DNA from: Nilaparvata lugens
Lineage: Eukaryota; Arthropoda; Insecta; Hemiptera; Delphacidae
NCBI RefSeq assembly: GCF_014356525.2
Contig: NC_052505.1
Coordinates: 7,876,171-7,940,170 of the forward strand
Length of the DNA: 64,000 nucleotides
Reading direction: 5' to 3'
Part shown: positions 1 to 10,567 of the stretch, piece after piece
Layout of the letters: each line of letters begins with the position of its first letter
Position numbering within the stretch: position 1 is the stretch's first letter
Made by a program: the position numbers and the translations under genes
Notes under the pieces: model-generated
What the model was told of the DNA's origin: nothing
Seen by the model: the letters and a program-made list of their open reading frames with translations, nothing else
Database searches by the model: none

Positions 1-146
1 TGCTGTATATTTCTTCATGATTTTGAATGAGAAATTGGTATTCACAGACTGTGTATCTAATAGAACTGGTGAGTGCAGAGGATAAATTTACTAAATGTCG
101 GTTGGAAACATAGAATGAGTAGTGAACGATAATATATTATCATATA

Positions 147-303
147 TAATTATTATTTAACGAAAATCGTAAATAAATGCTGTAAATCACTCCGAAGACC
201 TCTGCTACTGCAGACATTGACAACAGGGTTAACAGCTAGACGTTAAATAATAATTATATATTAATTAGCATTTGAATAAATGCATTCTCTATTTAATTCC
301 ATC
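147..303. mobile_element. Internally deleted copy of the palindromic tRNA-SINE family
   Basis: Flanked by a 12-bp direct repeat (TATTATCATATA at 135-146 and 304-315), read as a target-site duplication. The interior matches the outer left arm of the 512-bp element at 12638-13149 (ACGAAAATC, TAAATAAATGCTGTAAATCA, AACAGGGTTAACAGCTAGA) and then jumps to that element's right-hand tail (AATTAGCATTTGAATAAATG). The tRNA-like centre is missing, so this looks like a deletion derivative of the same family. Confidence 0.7.
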
Positions 304-573
304 TATTATCATATAATTTCCAATAGAATTATATTATTCGAATAAGCATACCACCTCATCTAACGAATTCAGTTGAATTAATACCAAATTTAAGTAAAAA
401 TGCCATATAACGCCTAAAATTATCGCCTTATATATCTCAGTGGAATATTATTTTTTGGGGGGTCACAGTTGAGATATTGAGAAACAGATTATTCTCATTG
501 AATCTAGTATATCCAGGTCTCATGAGATGCAGATTTACGAAATTTACAAATGTTACAGGAGGAAAGTTGAATT

Positions 574-871
574 TGAATTATCGCTGGTGTGGGTGTGATA
601 GTATCCCATCCAACAACTCTTGCCAACGAAATTATCAGAGACATAGACGATCAAAAGGCGATAGATCCACGTTTCGGAAAACTTATTTCGGAGACACAAG
701 GTTGACAAAGTTGGTGCGCCTTATTACTCAAACGCAACTGTAGCCAATGAAGTTGTTTGCTAGCGAGTATTTCAAAGCTGTTTACAAGTTTGTGAGCCAG
801 ACCAGCTCAAAGGAAGCTATTCTGTTGTACATCTGTCTTGTACCTTCAATTTCGAACGGTCTCTTATATGA
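574..871 (+). pseudogene. Frameshifted coding-like relic, unidentified
   Basis: Two overlapping frames read as plausible protein. Frame 1 (577-702) contains VIVSHPTTLANEIIRDIDD and then KAIDPRFGKLISETQ. Frame 2 (698-871) continues with KVDKVGAPYYSNATVANEVV, then a stop at 761-763, then a further open stretch to 869. The switch of frame near 698 and the internal stop fit a decayed exon or processed pseudogene. I do not recognise the family. AT-rich DNA can give such frames by chance. Confidence 0.25.
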
Positions 872-1565
872 AACTTTAATAAGTGAATTTCGGCTCAACG
901 CTGCAAGTTGATAAGTTGACTGTTCGGTCGAATCACTCGCTTTCTCTAAAGCCACAAACTACTTGAAAGTTGTTAACTTGGGTTCCGTCGACCCATTCAT
1001 TGCGCAGTCGGTTCGCCGAGATCCCTACTTCAACACTCAACACTCAACACTCCTGTGATTATGTCTGTTGCATTATTACCGGCTTTCAGTCCACAACTTC
1101 TCATTGCAAAGGTTCCGCTACAAGAAACTCTAATAACTGATTTGCTAGTTGGACAAGGGCCAAAAAGATCAATTCATCATTTTTAGATACTCAATATAGG
1201 GAATATCATCATTAAATATTGAATAAAATTAACATTAAGTATTCGAATTAGAATACTTGTATACTTGGAACATTAACATTAATAAGTTCCTCCTTTCAAA
1301 TAATAATTGGGTGAAGTAAAATTAAGTATTTGAAACCTGATGGATTCCAAAGTAACTCTACATTAATTCAAAACAAAACGGTTAATGGCGAAACAGATCA
1401 TAATTCAAATGGAAGTCTTCAAACAAATAAAAACTGTCATTGAATGATAATATTTTCTTAGCTCTTTATTAGAAATTCCCTACAATAAATTATAGCAAAA
1501 ATTCGACTGAGTCATTGTCAATATTGATAATGAAACTGTGTACGGTACGGAAGTGCTAGGACTAA
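872..1565. other. No gene seen
   Basis: The only structure I see is a short direct repeat, CAACACT three times around 1031-1051. The rest is AT-rich DNA without a convincing reading frame. Confidence 0.5.
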
Positions 1566-1742
1566 CAAGTGGAAGGATTAAAACTGTATCAGAGTATTAC
1601 AAGAAGTGATTACAATAATTACATAAAAACACACGTATACAAACTGTGTAGAATTTGACAACATATGTGTGTTTTTATTTAATTAGAAGTTATTGTAATC
1701 ACTCTTCTTGTAATACCCTGTTTCAGTTTCAATCCTCCACTT
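1566..1742. mobile_element. Foldback (MITE-like) element
   Basis: Arms of about 65-70 bp are imperfect reverse complements. The left arm carries AGTGGAAGGATTAAAACTGT, GTATTACAAGAAG and GTGATTACAATAA; the right arm carries the complements of AGTGGAGGATTGAAACTG, GTATTACAAGAAG and GTGATTACAATAA. The loop is about 40 bp. There is no ORF. I found no clear target duplication. Confidence 0.7.
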
Positions 1743-2728
1743 TTTGCATGTCACATATTATTGAGGTATTGTATACTGATGGATATAAATGAATAAAGCA
1801 TTCAATCCAAACTTGGAAAATAGAATACATCTGTTCAACCTATATAATTTTCTCTAAACCATATAAAATACTTCCCAGAGCGATAGATTCTCGTCTTATA
1901 CCTGATATTTCTCATTGATTTGCAATCGGAGATGTATTTGTCATTGTAATAGTGAGAATATATAATATAAATGAATTCGCTACCTTACGGCAACTGCTGC
2001 ATACGTGATTTCAGCCGATACATACCTGCGAACACGATGATAATACAATTAATGAGTAGCCACCCACATTTGATCAGACTTCAACACCAAATTCAACCAA
2101 CTCCACATTCTTATCATAGAATACTGAAGTGACGTCATCGATGTCTGTCGAATCAGAGAAGAAATTTTCTATACGTGAACTTGCAGGTCTTCTTATCTCT
2201 CTATTGGGCTGGTCATATCCCTTCCAAATGAATGTGGATATCTATAAACCTTGAGAATATGTCTTTTTCATCAAGTCAAGTTTTATTTGAAAATATAAGA
2301 AACAAATAGAACTCCAATTATTGCAAGCATGCAGTATAGTGAATTTAATACGAGATTATAAATTGCAATTGATACCTATTGGATAATTTGAATATCATTT
2401 TTGTTCGATGAGATTTACCTCACACAACATACAAACAACAATATTATTACACACAATATACAATTATATCATAGAAATGCTTATTGATGTTTGTCATTTA
2501 TCATGATTGAATTCCAATTCCAATAACGATTGAAAATATAGACTATAAACTATATAAATATAAAATATGATATGAATAGCGTAAGTTGGTTAAGCACAAG
2601 GATAGTATATAGCTATATACTATTCTATGTGATATTCTATGTATTATTTTTGGGTTATTCTTAATATGTACTTATTCTTGGGTTACTACTCTTGGGAACT
2701 ATTCTATGTACTACTCTAGCCCTAACCC
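1743..2728. other. AT-rich stretch without gene
   Basis: A minus-strand AATAAA followed by ACTTGACTTG lies near 2285 and could be a poly(A) signal, but no coding exon upstream of it on that strand could be supported. Around 2600-2720 the words CTATTCTATG and TTGGGTTA recur as a degenerate short repeat. Confidence 0.4.
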
Positions 2729-2862
2729 AGTTACATACAAATGGATTTTTGGACTTAAGATTTTTTGTCGTCCTTACAAATTCTAAAAGATTAAACAGAT
2801 GATGTTTGTCAAGCTCCGTTTAATCTGATAGATAGAATTCCAAGGTCCAAAAATTGATGCGT
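2729..2862. mobile_element. MITE, family with AGTTACAYAC ends (copy A)
   Basis: Begins AGTTACATACAAATGGATTT. The right part contains the near complement AATTGATG, and an internal inverted word pair (TTAAACAGATGATGTTTGTC, GCTCCGTTTAATCTGAT) is shared with copy B (2888-3060) and copy C (17151-17313). The right terminus is worn, so the end is approximate. Confidence 0.55.
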
Positions 2863-2887
2863 CAAGCTTCTAGCCAGGCTTCAAGCC

Positions 2888-3060
2888 AGTTACACACTCA
2901 TCGATTTTTAGACGTACCGTACGATTTTTAGCCGTACTTAAAAATTCTAACAAATTGAATAAAGCTTGGAGGTATGGTTCGTATTCATTATATGTTTGTC
3001 AAGCTATGTTCAATCTGACGTCAAAAAATCGTACGTCCAAAAATCGATGTGTATGTAACT
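2888..3060. mobile_element. MITE, family with AGTTACAYAC ends (copy B)
   Basis: Left end AGTTACACACTCATCGATTT and right end, read on the minus strand, AGTTACATACACATCGATTT give terminal inverted repeats of about 45 bp, each continuing into a GACGTAC...ACGATTTTT motif. There is no ORF. It lies 25 bp from copy A, which suggests insertion next to or into a relative. Confidence 0.7.
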
Positions 3061-4476
3061 AGACATGAATTCCACATTTCAAATGAATGACGGGAGTTTT
3101 CTGCTTTATTTTCATTTTAATCTTTTTTCATACTAAGGGAGAGTGATTCAGTCCATTTCAAGAGGATAACTCCAAAATACAACTCAAATTCCAGCACAAA
3201 TTCCAATTTCAAAATACAGGTTCGAGACCCTGTTTTGACAGTGTCACATCGAAGTTGACTCCATTGACTGCAGGCTACATGGAAAGTTTCATTGAAGACG
3301 ACAGTAGGAAAGTGACGTAGTAGAGAACAAGGGAAATAGAACCGATAGGACGGACACGTTGGCGTAGTGTTGACGTGAAAAGGCGGACAAATAGCGTGCG
3401 AATTAGTTGTTGATGTGAAGTTGAGTGAGGATGAGAGCTACTCGAGAATCTTTTCTGAGTGACGGACACTTGCAAAGTGGCGCTAGACGCGGGGTTTGAT
3501 GGGGGTTGGTAAGGGGTTGAGATGTTGGCCCTGCGTCGCAGGAAATTATTTCGCTTTGCGTCAGACTGCGGTTCTCTTCGGACCTGATAAGTTGAACAGC
3601 AACACTCCACTTACCCCGCAAGTACTACTTTTCCAGCGGAGGAAAGAAAATGATATTAGTTGGAAGTCCGGAGTCAAGTACTTCCCGTTTAAATCAAAAC
3701 TTTGGGGGTAAGCTAGCCGCTTTCTCCAGTATTTGCGAAAAGGCAGCCACCGCAATGAATGTAAGCTGAACTTGGAGAGTTCAGGCTGAAGCGCGATGGG
3801 ATGATAAAGTTTATAAAATTAAGCAACTTAGCTCACTTTTCGTTTCGAATTATATATAAGATTTGCAGCAACGAAGAATGTTACGTGCGATATTTATGTC
3901 TCTAACTGGCTCCACAACTCGCTTCAACTCTCAATTATTTACGACCCACTCCTTTCCTGACAATTTCCCTTAATGAATCCCGGTTTTGCTTCTTCATCTT
4001 CAGAAATCCTTACAAGCTGCTCAGCAAATAATGCTATCGCATCTTATTACACTTGACCAGCGTATCTTGAATAACGCAACCAAAATTACTACTTCCACGC
4101 TGTATCAGGGAATGAATGCTGATTATCCTAGAAAAACTCAAGAAAATATTGCACTTCAAATTGGCCTGGTTCCGATAAGGAAGCTTCTTTGGAAGCGTCC
4201 GTCTTGTATCTTTGAAGCAACAAATAATCACAGATGTCTTTGACATCTTATTCTCCTTGATACGAAATCTCGTCTATCTCTAATTATGCTCTTATAATAA
4301 ATACTGCGATCATTCTCAACGCTCCTGTGTTCCATACAATCATACTAAACCTCCATTCATATTTTTACCATCAAAATTTACAAATAAAAAACTTTCTGCT
4401 ATGATAACAGTCAATATTCATATATTCATGAATGATAATGAAAGAGGATTTCTCCAAGAATATGTATCACGTAGAA
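3061..4476. other. No supported gene; GC-richer patch at 3240-3760
   Basis: The 3240-3760 patch is clearly richer in G and C than its surroundings and is open in several frames on both strands, including a 111-codon minus frame at 3275-3610. None of these frames has a recognisable domain or convincing splice sites. It may be a promoter or untranslated exon; I cannot tell. Confidence 0.35.
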
Positions 4477-5511
4477 TATACTCAGGTATTTTAAGGAAAG
4501 AAATATCAGTTGATGAAGGAGTAGATTCGTTAGGTTGCCAGCAAGCGTGTTTATCATCAGAGGATGATGGAAACATGAGTTAATCATGATGTACTGTGCT
4601 GTTCGCCACCTGTTCTAACGGTTAATTGCATTTCGTTTTCCCAGCAGGAGATGGGACTCAAGACGCTGAGACATCGTTCTCCTCCATGAGAGTTTACAGC
4701 AGCTGACGACGAAATGTTGTTTGCCCTGGCATCGGCTTCACTGAATTACCGCCTCCACCTTCAACGTTTATCCTATGGGACAAACAACATTCCTCAACGT
4801 CTTGTAATAATAACCTCAATCTAAGAGGTTTACCATTTTCAATGTAGCTCTTGCAAACCACTGGAATCTGTCAACATTATACAATAAGGCTTTGCTGCAC
4901 TCACCGATGTAGCTCAATCTAACTTTCCTCACAACTGTACAAAGTTATGTTGAGTTCATATAGATCAATAATTGATGCATAACATCAAAACGATTCTTAT
5001 GGAGCTTGAAGTACTCAGGTGATTTTGCATCTTATCATCATTATCTTGATCTGTTAAAGATCATGAGCATTCAATGATCCATTCAAGAAATGTACCTAAT
5101 TCTTTCAACTTTTTTTGCTAATTGAATAAAATGATCACTTGGAAAATTCACGGAATTATACAAATTATATTCACCAGAATTTGAAAGTTTCAATAATTTA
5201 GCTAAATTAAGTAATTAACTAACTTTTGCTTGGGTTTGAGCGACATCCAATCATAATAATGGTTATGATTTTAAAGTGTATGAGCACTTTTAAGTGCTGT
5301 GCGTGATCATAATTATTAACAACAAAAGGAACAACACTTTCATTACATTTCACAACGATGACTGAAATAGTAAACAAGCTTTCCCAGAGTACAGAGTATA
5401 CCCATATAAATAACATTTAAGAGAGAAAAATCGTTTATTGATTTATTGGGAATTGTTCAGGATGAAATAATCATATCAGAGCTAATTTTCATGTTTGATA
5501 AATTGTTTCAA

Positions 5512-5620
5512 TTAGTTTGAGATATCTAACCAATTTGAAAGAGTAAATTTCATTGCATCTGCGTTTGGTCCGACTGACAGATTTTCCAAATAATTGAAAT
5601 TATTTGAGAATTGTTTTTCT
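5512..5620 (-). CDS. Candidate terminal coding exon, unit 1 (35 codons plus stop)
   Basis: On the minus strand an acceptor (TGCTTGTTATAG) is followed by one base and then a frame beginning EKQFSNNFNYLENLS and ending FTLSNWLDISN, stop TAA at 5512-5514. Against the copy in unit 2 this frame shows AAA/AAT, TTC/TTT, GTC/GTT and GAT/AAT plus one whole-codon (TAT) deletion, so the indel keeps frame and two of four substitutions are silent. This pattern supports real coding. Entry phase matches a GTATGC donor in the exon at 5850-5943. I do not recognise the protein. Unit 1 lacks its own 5' exons unless transcripts from upstream can splice into it. Confidence 0.5.
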
Positions 5621-5849
5621 CTATAACAAGCATTAGTCACCAACTATGATGAGAGAATCATTTCCATCAATATAATTATTTGTTCTGCTTCCGTGCTGCG
5701 ATAGCTGCGATAGCTGCGATAGAACTGGAAATCCAGCTTGCTTTTTGATTCTACACTAAAGAGTTATCTGCATCACGTCTGTTAACTGGAAGTCGTAAAC
5801 AGGCAGAGACTCACCTTTATTGCTTCTGAGTTCATTTTAAGATGCATAC

Positions 5850-5943
5850 TTTGAGAATTCACTATACTGATCACTAGAAAAGGATGAGGAATTTGGTATG
5901 GATACAACATATGTGAATCTTCGAATTTTGAAGCCAGACATCT
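5850..5943 (-). CDS. Candidate penultimate exon, unit 1
   Basis: The minus strand has a pyrimidine-rich acceptor (TTTTTGTCTTCACATCTCAG), then a frame reading MSGFKIRRFTYVVSIPNSS and SFSSDQYSEFSK up to a GTATGC donor. Against unit 2 there are eight substitutions in this frame; five are at third positions and silent (for example GGC/GGA, GTA/GTG, GAA/GAG), three change residues. The other two frames fit much worse: one makes every change non-silent and one is stopped. If the donor is not used the frame runs to a TAA and then an AATAAA at 5816-5821, which would be an alternative short 3' end. The family is unknown. Confidence 0.5.
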
Positions 5944-6066
5944 CTGAGATGTGAAGACAAAAATGATATTTGAGTACAAAACTAATTGATCTTATGGATC
6001 GTACAGAATTTGTTCTGGTTCAAATATTGTCCGTAGAATATAATTAATTATTTTTTTATGCATTCA

Positions 6067-6160
6067 TTATTTTTATTGATTTATACAATAAGTACATTAT
6101 CGAAATGATGATATGGCCTTATACTCGGAAACAGTTAAATCACAAAACATAGTACAATAA
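6067..6160. repeat. Dispersed repeat shared with 7812-7905 and 50428-50500
   Basis: The words TTATTGATTTATACAATAAG and ACATTATCGAAATGATG occur here, in unit 2 of the tandem duplication, and in diverged form near 50430 (TTATTGATTGATATAATAG, ACATAATCGAAATGATAGG). This resembles the 3' end of a dispersed retroelement, but no body can be traced. Confidence 0.45.
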
Positions 6161-7263
6161 TCAGTCTACTTTTGTCAAAGTAGGAAGCAGCTCCATCATC
6201 TACGTCTGTTCTGTGATACTAGTAGCAATATACTCAGGTATTTTAAGGAAAGAAATATCAGTTGATGAAGGAGTAGATTCGGTAGGTTGCCAGCAAGCGT
6301 GTTTATCATCAGAGGATGATGGAAACATGAGTTAATCATGATGTACTGTGCTGTTCGCCACCTGTTCTAACGGTTAATTGCATTTCGTTTTCCCAGCAGG
6401 AGATGGGACTCAAGACGCTGAGACATCGTTCTCCTCCATGAGAGTTTACAGCAGCTGACGACGAAATGTTGTTTGCCCTGGCATCGGCTTCACTGAATTA
6501 CCGCCTCCACCTTCAACGTTTATCCTATGGGACAAACAACATTCCTCAACGTCTTGTAATAATAACCTCAATCTAAGAGGTTTACCATTTTCAATGTAGC
6601 TCTTGCAAACCACTGGAATCTGTCAACATTATACAATAAGGCTTTGCTGCACTCACCGATGTAGCTCAATCTAACTTTCCTCACAACTGTACAAAGTTAT
6701 GTTGAGTTCATATAGATCAATAATTGATGCATAACATCAAAACGATTCTTATGGAGCTTGAAGTACTCAGGTGATTTTGCATCTTATCATCATTATCTTG
6801 ATCTGTTAAAGATCATGAGCATTCAATGATCCATTCAAGAAATGTACCTAATTCTTTCAACTTTTTTTGCTAATTGAATAAAATGATCACTTGGAAAATT
6901 CACGGAATTATACAAATTATATTCACCAGAATTTGAAAGTTTCAATAATTTAGCTAAATTAAGTAATTAACTAACTTTTGCTTGGGTTTGAGCGACATCC
7001 AATCATAATAATGGTTATGATTTTAAAGTGTATGAGCACTTTTAAGTGCTGTGCGTGATCATAATTATTAACAACAAAAGGAACAACACTTTCATTACAT
7101 TTCACAACGATGACTGAAATAGTAAACAAGCTTTCCCAGAGTACAGAGTATACCCATATAAATAACATTTAAGAGAGAAAAATCGTTTATTGATTTATTG
7201 GGAATTGTTCAGGATGAAATAATCATATCAGAGCTAATTTTCATGTTTGATAAATTGTTTCAA

Positions 7264-7369
7264 TTAGTTTGAGATATCTAACCAATTTGAAAGAGTAAAT
7301 TTCATTGCATTTGCGTTTGGTCCAACTGACAGATTTTCCAAATTGAAATTATTTGAAAATTGATTTTCT
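7264..7369 (-). CDS. Candidate terminal coding exon, unit 2
   Basis: Counterpart of 5512-5620. Same acceptor, same frame and same stop, but one codon shorter; it reads ENQFSNNFN-LENLS early on and the same FTLSNWLDISN end. The intron to the preceding exon (7370-7598) is 229 bp, the same length as in unit 1, with one difference between the copies. Substitutions relative to unit 1 respect this frame. Product unknown. Confidence 0.5.
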
Positions 7370-7598
7370 CTATAACAAGCATTAGTCACCAACTATGATG
7401 AGAGAATCATTTCCATCAATATAATTATTTGTTCTGCTTCCGTGCTGCGATAGCTGCGATAGCTGCGATAGAACTGGAAATCCAGCTTGCTTTTTGATTC
7501 TACACTAAAGAGTTATCTGCATCACGTCTGTTAACTGGAAGTCGTAAACAGGCAGAGACTCACCTTTATTGCTTCTGAGTTTATTTTAAGATGCATAC

Positions 7599-7692
7599 TT
7601 TGAAAACTCACTATACTGATCACTAGAGAAGGATGAGGAATATGGTATGGACACAACAAATGTGAATCTTCGAATTTTGAATCCAGACGTCT
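7599..7692 (-). CDS. Candidate penultimate exon, unit 2
   Basis: Counterpart of 5850-5943, reading TSGFKIRRFTFVVSIPYSS then SFSSDQYSEFSK. The first codon is ACG here and ATG in unit 1, so this is not a translation start; the exon must be entered from upstream. The acceptor AG is doubled (CAGAG), leaving the entry phase ambiguous (phase 0 or 1). Confidence 0.5.
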
Positions 7693-7976
7693 CTGAGATG
7701 TGAAGACAAAAATGATATTTGAGTACAAAACTAATTGATCTTATGGATCGTACAGAATTTGTTCTGGTTTGAATATTGTCCGTAGAATATAATTAATTAT
7801 TTTTTTATTCATTCATTTTTTATTGATTTATACAATAAGTACATTATCGAAATGATGATATGGCCTTATACTCGGAAACAGTTAAATCACAAAACATAGT
7901 ACAATAATCAGTCTACTTTTGTCAAAGTAGGAAGCAGCTCCATCATCTACGTCTGTTCTGTGATACTAGTAGCAAA

Positions 7977-8768
7977 ATAGTGAGATTTTGAGTTCTTTGA
8001 GCTCCTGTGAGCTCATGAGTAACTTTCCTTGTAGGGGGTGAAATGAATTTCAAGCCCGAGATGAACGGTTAAAAAGAAGAGTTGTAAGAGCTTTCACACA
8101 CTCTGGTATAGAATGTAATTGATAACAGCTTATTCAGTATATTATGTTGATGATGAAGTCAAAGGTGAAACCGAAAGAGCTGACGTGAGTAGGGCAACAG
8201 CCTGAGAGAAGAGCGGAGCATTGACCAAGTTCAACATTGTAGTTGGCGACATGCTGAAACAGCTTTTTGGCAGTTGAGAGAGCTGGCCAGGTTGAAGTTG
8301 AAGTTAGCTAGCTAGAGGGCCACTTTGAATGTTACAAGATTAAACCCAATTTGGACAGCAATTTAACGCCAGGCTCACAATAGACAAAGGGTTTTCCCTA
8401 CAAGACAGCATGTTTGGATCGCTTCCTTTATTGTCCAAAGTCCAGACTGGAAACAATTAAGACGAAGAATCTCCCCTCAGATTGAAAGCTTCAACGTTCT
8501 CACCTTTGAACAGGAGACATCCAGAAGCTTTTAACTCATTTACATTTTGTATGGCCATCAATCATGTTCAAGAAGGTTATCCAGACTTCTCACTTCATTC
8601 CAGGAAATGATTCACTCTCCAAGGATCTCATCCATATAAATTCTGGCCAAAAGACACTTCCGCTGTTGAACGAGGAATATTCCAAGTTCTCATTGATTGA
8701 TTGGATGTTTCCATGTTAATAAGTTCACATCAATCTTTATATTATACTACTCGTACGACAATAGTTAT
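7977..8768. other. No supported gene
   Basis: I searched both strands for upstream exons of the duplicated minus-strand gene. A minus-strand GTGAGA donor near 8500 follows a segment closed in all three frames. Nothing else recognisable was found. Confidence 0.4.
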
Positions 8769-8893
8769 TTGTGCAACTAGTGCGCAAAGTGACAGTTTGC
8801 TGCACCGAAAGAAACGTTTACGCCCGAGCCGTAGGCGAGGGCGGAATGGTTTGTTGAGTGCAGCAGAGGAACTTTGCGCACGTATTTCACATT
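8769..8893. mobile_element. Short inverted-repeat element with GTGCGCAAAGT arms
   Basis: The left arm TGTGCAACTAGTGCGCAAAG, then TTTGCTGC, is mirrored by GCAGCAGAGGAACTTTGCGC and ACGTATTTCACA on the right. The centre is GC-rich with its own partial symmetry (CGCCCGAGCCGTAGGCGAGG). There is no coding potential. It abuts the next element. Confidence 0.6.
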
Positions 8894-8896
8894 AAG

Positions 8897-9295
8897 TTTT
8901 TCCTACAGTTACCATTGAATATGAAAAGTGGGTAATTATGGGTAAAATTGCCTGAAATCCATCAAATGTTTTTCTGTGTAATTTTATTATTGATAAAAAC
9001 CTTAATCCTAAAATCCCAAAGTCCTCGTTGTCCTTGGTTATAATATCTACTTAATAATTAGCGCGTTGTGCTTGGTTGCACCTCTGCTCACTATAGCAGC
9101 CACAGCAGTCACTGTTACCAACTTCATTTTGATTTTGCTGCACTGTTGCTCCATATAACCTACTAAGTATTTTGCGTTGCCATGTTGCAAATCTGGAGTG
9201 CAGAAAAATTTTTCCCGCACTAGAGCGGAAAAGTGATTCTTTGCGTTCTGTAATCAGTGCAGCAATGGCCACTTTTCAACGTAACTGTAGGAAAA
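8897..9295. mobile_element. MITE-like element with TTTTCCTACAGTTAC ends
   Basis: The left end TTTTTCCTACAGTTAC and the minus-strand right end ATTTTCCTACAGTTACGTTG form terminal inverted repeats, with weaker pairing continuing into GAAAAGTGG. About 400 bp, no meaningful ORF. The right part shares GTGCAGCAA and CTTTGCG words with the neighbouring 8769-8893 element, so the two may be one composite family. Confidence 0.6.
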
Positions 9296-9391
9296 TATCT
9301 TTTCGAATTCTAAAACTATAGTTTTAAATTTCCAATAAATATCAGATTCCAGAACTTCATAATAATTACAGTTCCTGCCTTCAATTATTAT

Positions 9392-9462
9392 AGTAATAAC
9401 TACATAGTACCCTTTTTTGAACTTTTTAAACGTTCAGAAATTGAGTACTATGTAATTATTTC
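9392..9462. repeat. Small hairpin (inverted ACATAGTAC)
   Basis: TAATAACTACATAGTACCC and GAGTACTATGTAATTATT form an imperfect hairpin with about 17-bp arms and a loop of about 30 bp. It may be a remnant of a foldback element. Confidence 0.5.
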
Positions 9463-10097
9463 TATATTAATGGAACTATTTAGGTTTTAAAATATCTTAT
9501 TAGAAAATGTCTTTCCTTTTCAAAAATTTAATCACTCCCGGATGTAACTAGTTTCAGGAATAGTATTTCATGAAACTCCAATAATTCTTGTTACAAAAAT
9601 CACCACCAATTTTAAAGATTTACCTTCATGGTAAAATGTTATGCAGCAGTTAATGATCGGTAACACAAGAAGCATCTTCATATTATAATATTCTCCAATT
9701 CCCAATCGATCATACTACACAAATTCACTTTCTACTCCTTTTTTGTACAGCGTTGGAGCTTCTATAGCGGGAAAAGTCTCTAGAGTCACAGTTTATTTTT
9801 GGATATTTTTATCATTGAAGAATATTGTAGGATACTCCAGAGGCTCTACCGTATTGTGCATTATCAAAGGTTCTTGTCATGGTAAAATAACGAACTTTAC
9901 ATTGTTATATTAGGGGACTAGCTTTGCGAAAGTAAAATTCCATCAAATTTTGGTAGAGCTTAGCGTTGATATTGTATGACAGTGAGTGGGAGGAAACATT
10001 TTCCAGCTCAAAATGTTCCTCATTCGAATACAAGAGACATTCGTGTCAATCTTCCCATGACTGAGAGAGATATAATTCTCGAAATTTCCATTCTCAC
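9463..10097. other. No gene seen
   Basis: AT-rich; the plus frame at 9976-10179 overlaps the candidate minus exon on the other strand and has no recognisable features. Confidence 0.4.
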
Positions 10098-10170
10098 CAT
10101 AATATTAGTAATTTTGATAACTGAATTCTTAGAATACAGCTCACTCAGAAGTTTCTCGTACATCTCTAGT
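10098..10170 (-). CDS. Candidate internal exon, possibly of the duplicated minus-strand gene
   Basis: The minus-strand acceptor ACCTTATTCTAG precedes 73 bases with one open frame, LEMYEKLLSELYSKNS then VIKITNIM, ended by ATG|GTGAGA. A diverged copy lies at about 10568-10640 and keeps the same frame in part (MNEKLVRGLYSQNSVIEI), though its acceptor has become AA. It could feed the exons at 7.6 and 7.3 kb by phase if the CAGAG acceptor there is used at its second AG. The linkage is inference. Confidence 0.35.
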
Positions 10171-10567
10171 CTAGAATAAGGTTGAACTGAATGTCACAAA
10201 TATTATTCGTGACATTAATGATTCAAATTGATATTTAATATTATATAATGTAATAATTAATAATGTATAATTGTATTAATATTTAATATTATATTATGTT
10301 TCAGTTTGTAACATTGAAATGTAGTTTGTGCATTATTCGAATAAGAATAATTACCCGTTAAGGTTTCATATTATTATAATATGATAGAATATTCTGATTT
10401 TATGTTTTTTTATGAATATGATACCAAACTTTTCACACATTATTATAATTGAGGCTGATACAGAGGAGATATCAATCTCCTTCTAATTTAATTTTAAATC
10501 ATTCTTACATTCCAAGCATGAACATTGAATAAAATTCCAAACAATACATAAGTTCGATAACTTTTTG

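Larger units (their letters stand above)
4477..6228. repeat. 1.75-kb tandem duplication, unit 1
   Basis: Unit 1 (about 1752 bp) is followed directly by unit 2. The two units share the junction word AATATACTCAGG (near 4475 and 6227). Over about 4477-5511 I count a single difference. Differences then cluster in two segments that look like coding exons (5512-5620 and 5850-5943) and in the 5960-6080 AT-rich stretch. Both units also carry CTGCGATAG repeated three times in tandem. The age is recent and the structure is head-to-tail. Confidence 0.95.
6229..7976. repeat. 1.75-kb tandem duplication, unit 2
   Basis: Head-to-tail partner of unit 1. It ends at CTGTGATACTAGTAGCAA, the same word that closes unit 1. 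It holds the second copies of the two candidate minus-strand exons and is the copy nearer to possible upstream exons at 10-11 kb, so it is probably the ancestral position. Confidence 0.95.

Noticed and set aside
3275..3755. Four overlapping frames on both strands
   Set aside because: A GC-richer patch lacks stops by composition; no domain, phase or splice support for any one of them.
4880..4960. GTGAGT donor on the minus strand in both tandem units (near 4903 and 6655)
   Set aside because: The preceding segment has a short frame only and there are no differences between units to test it.
5219..5416. 65-codon minus frame identical in both tandem units (also 6971-7168)
   Set aside because: It is identical only because the units are identical there; there is no substitution evidence, motif or splice context.
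5782..5979. Minus frame crossing the penultimate exon in another register, ended by AAAG|GTGAGT
   Set aside because: All nine differences between units would change residues in this register, while the alternative register makes most silent; so the other frame was chosen.
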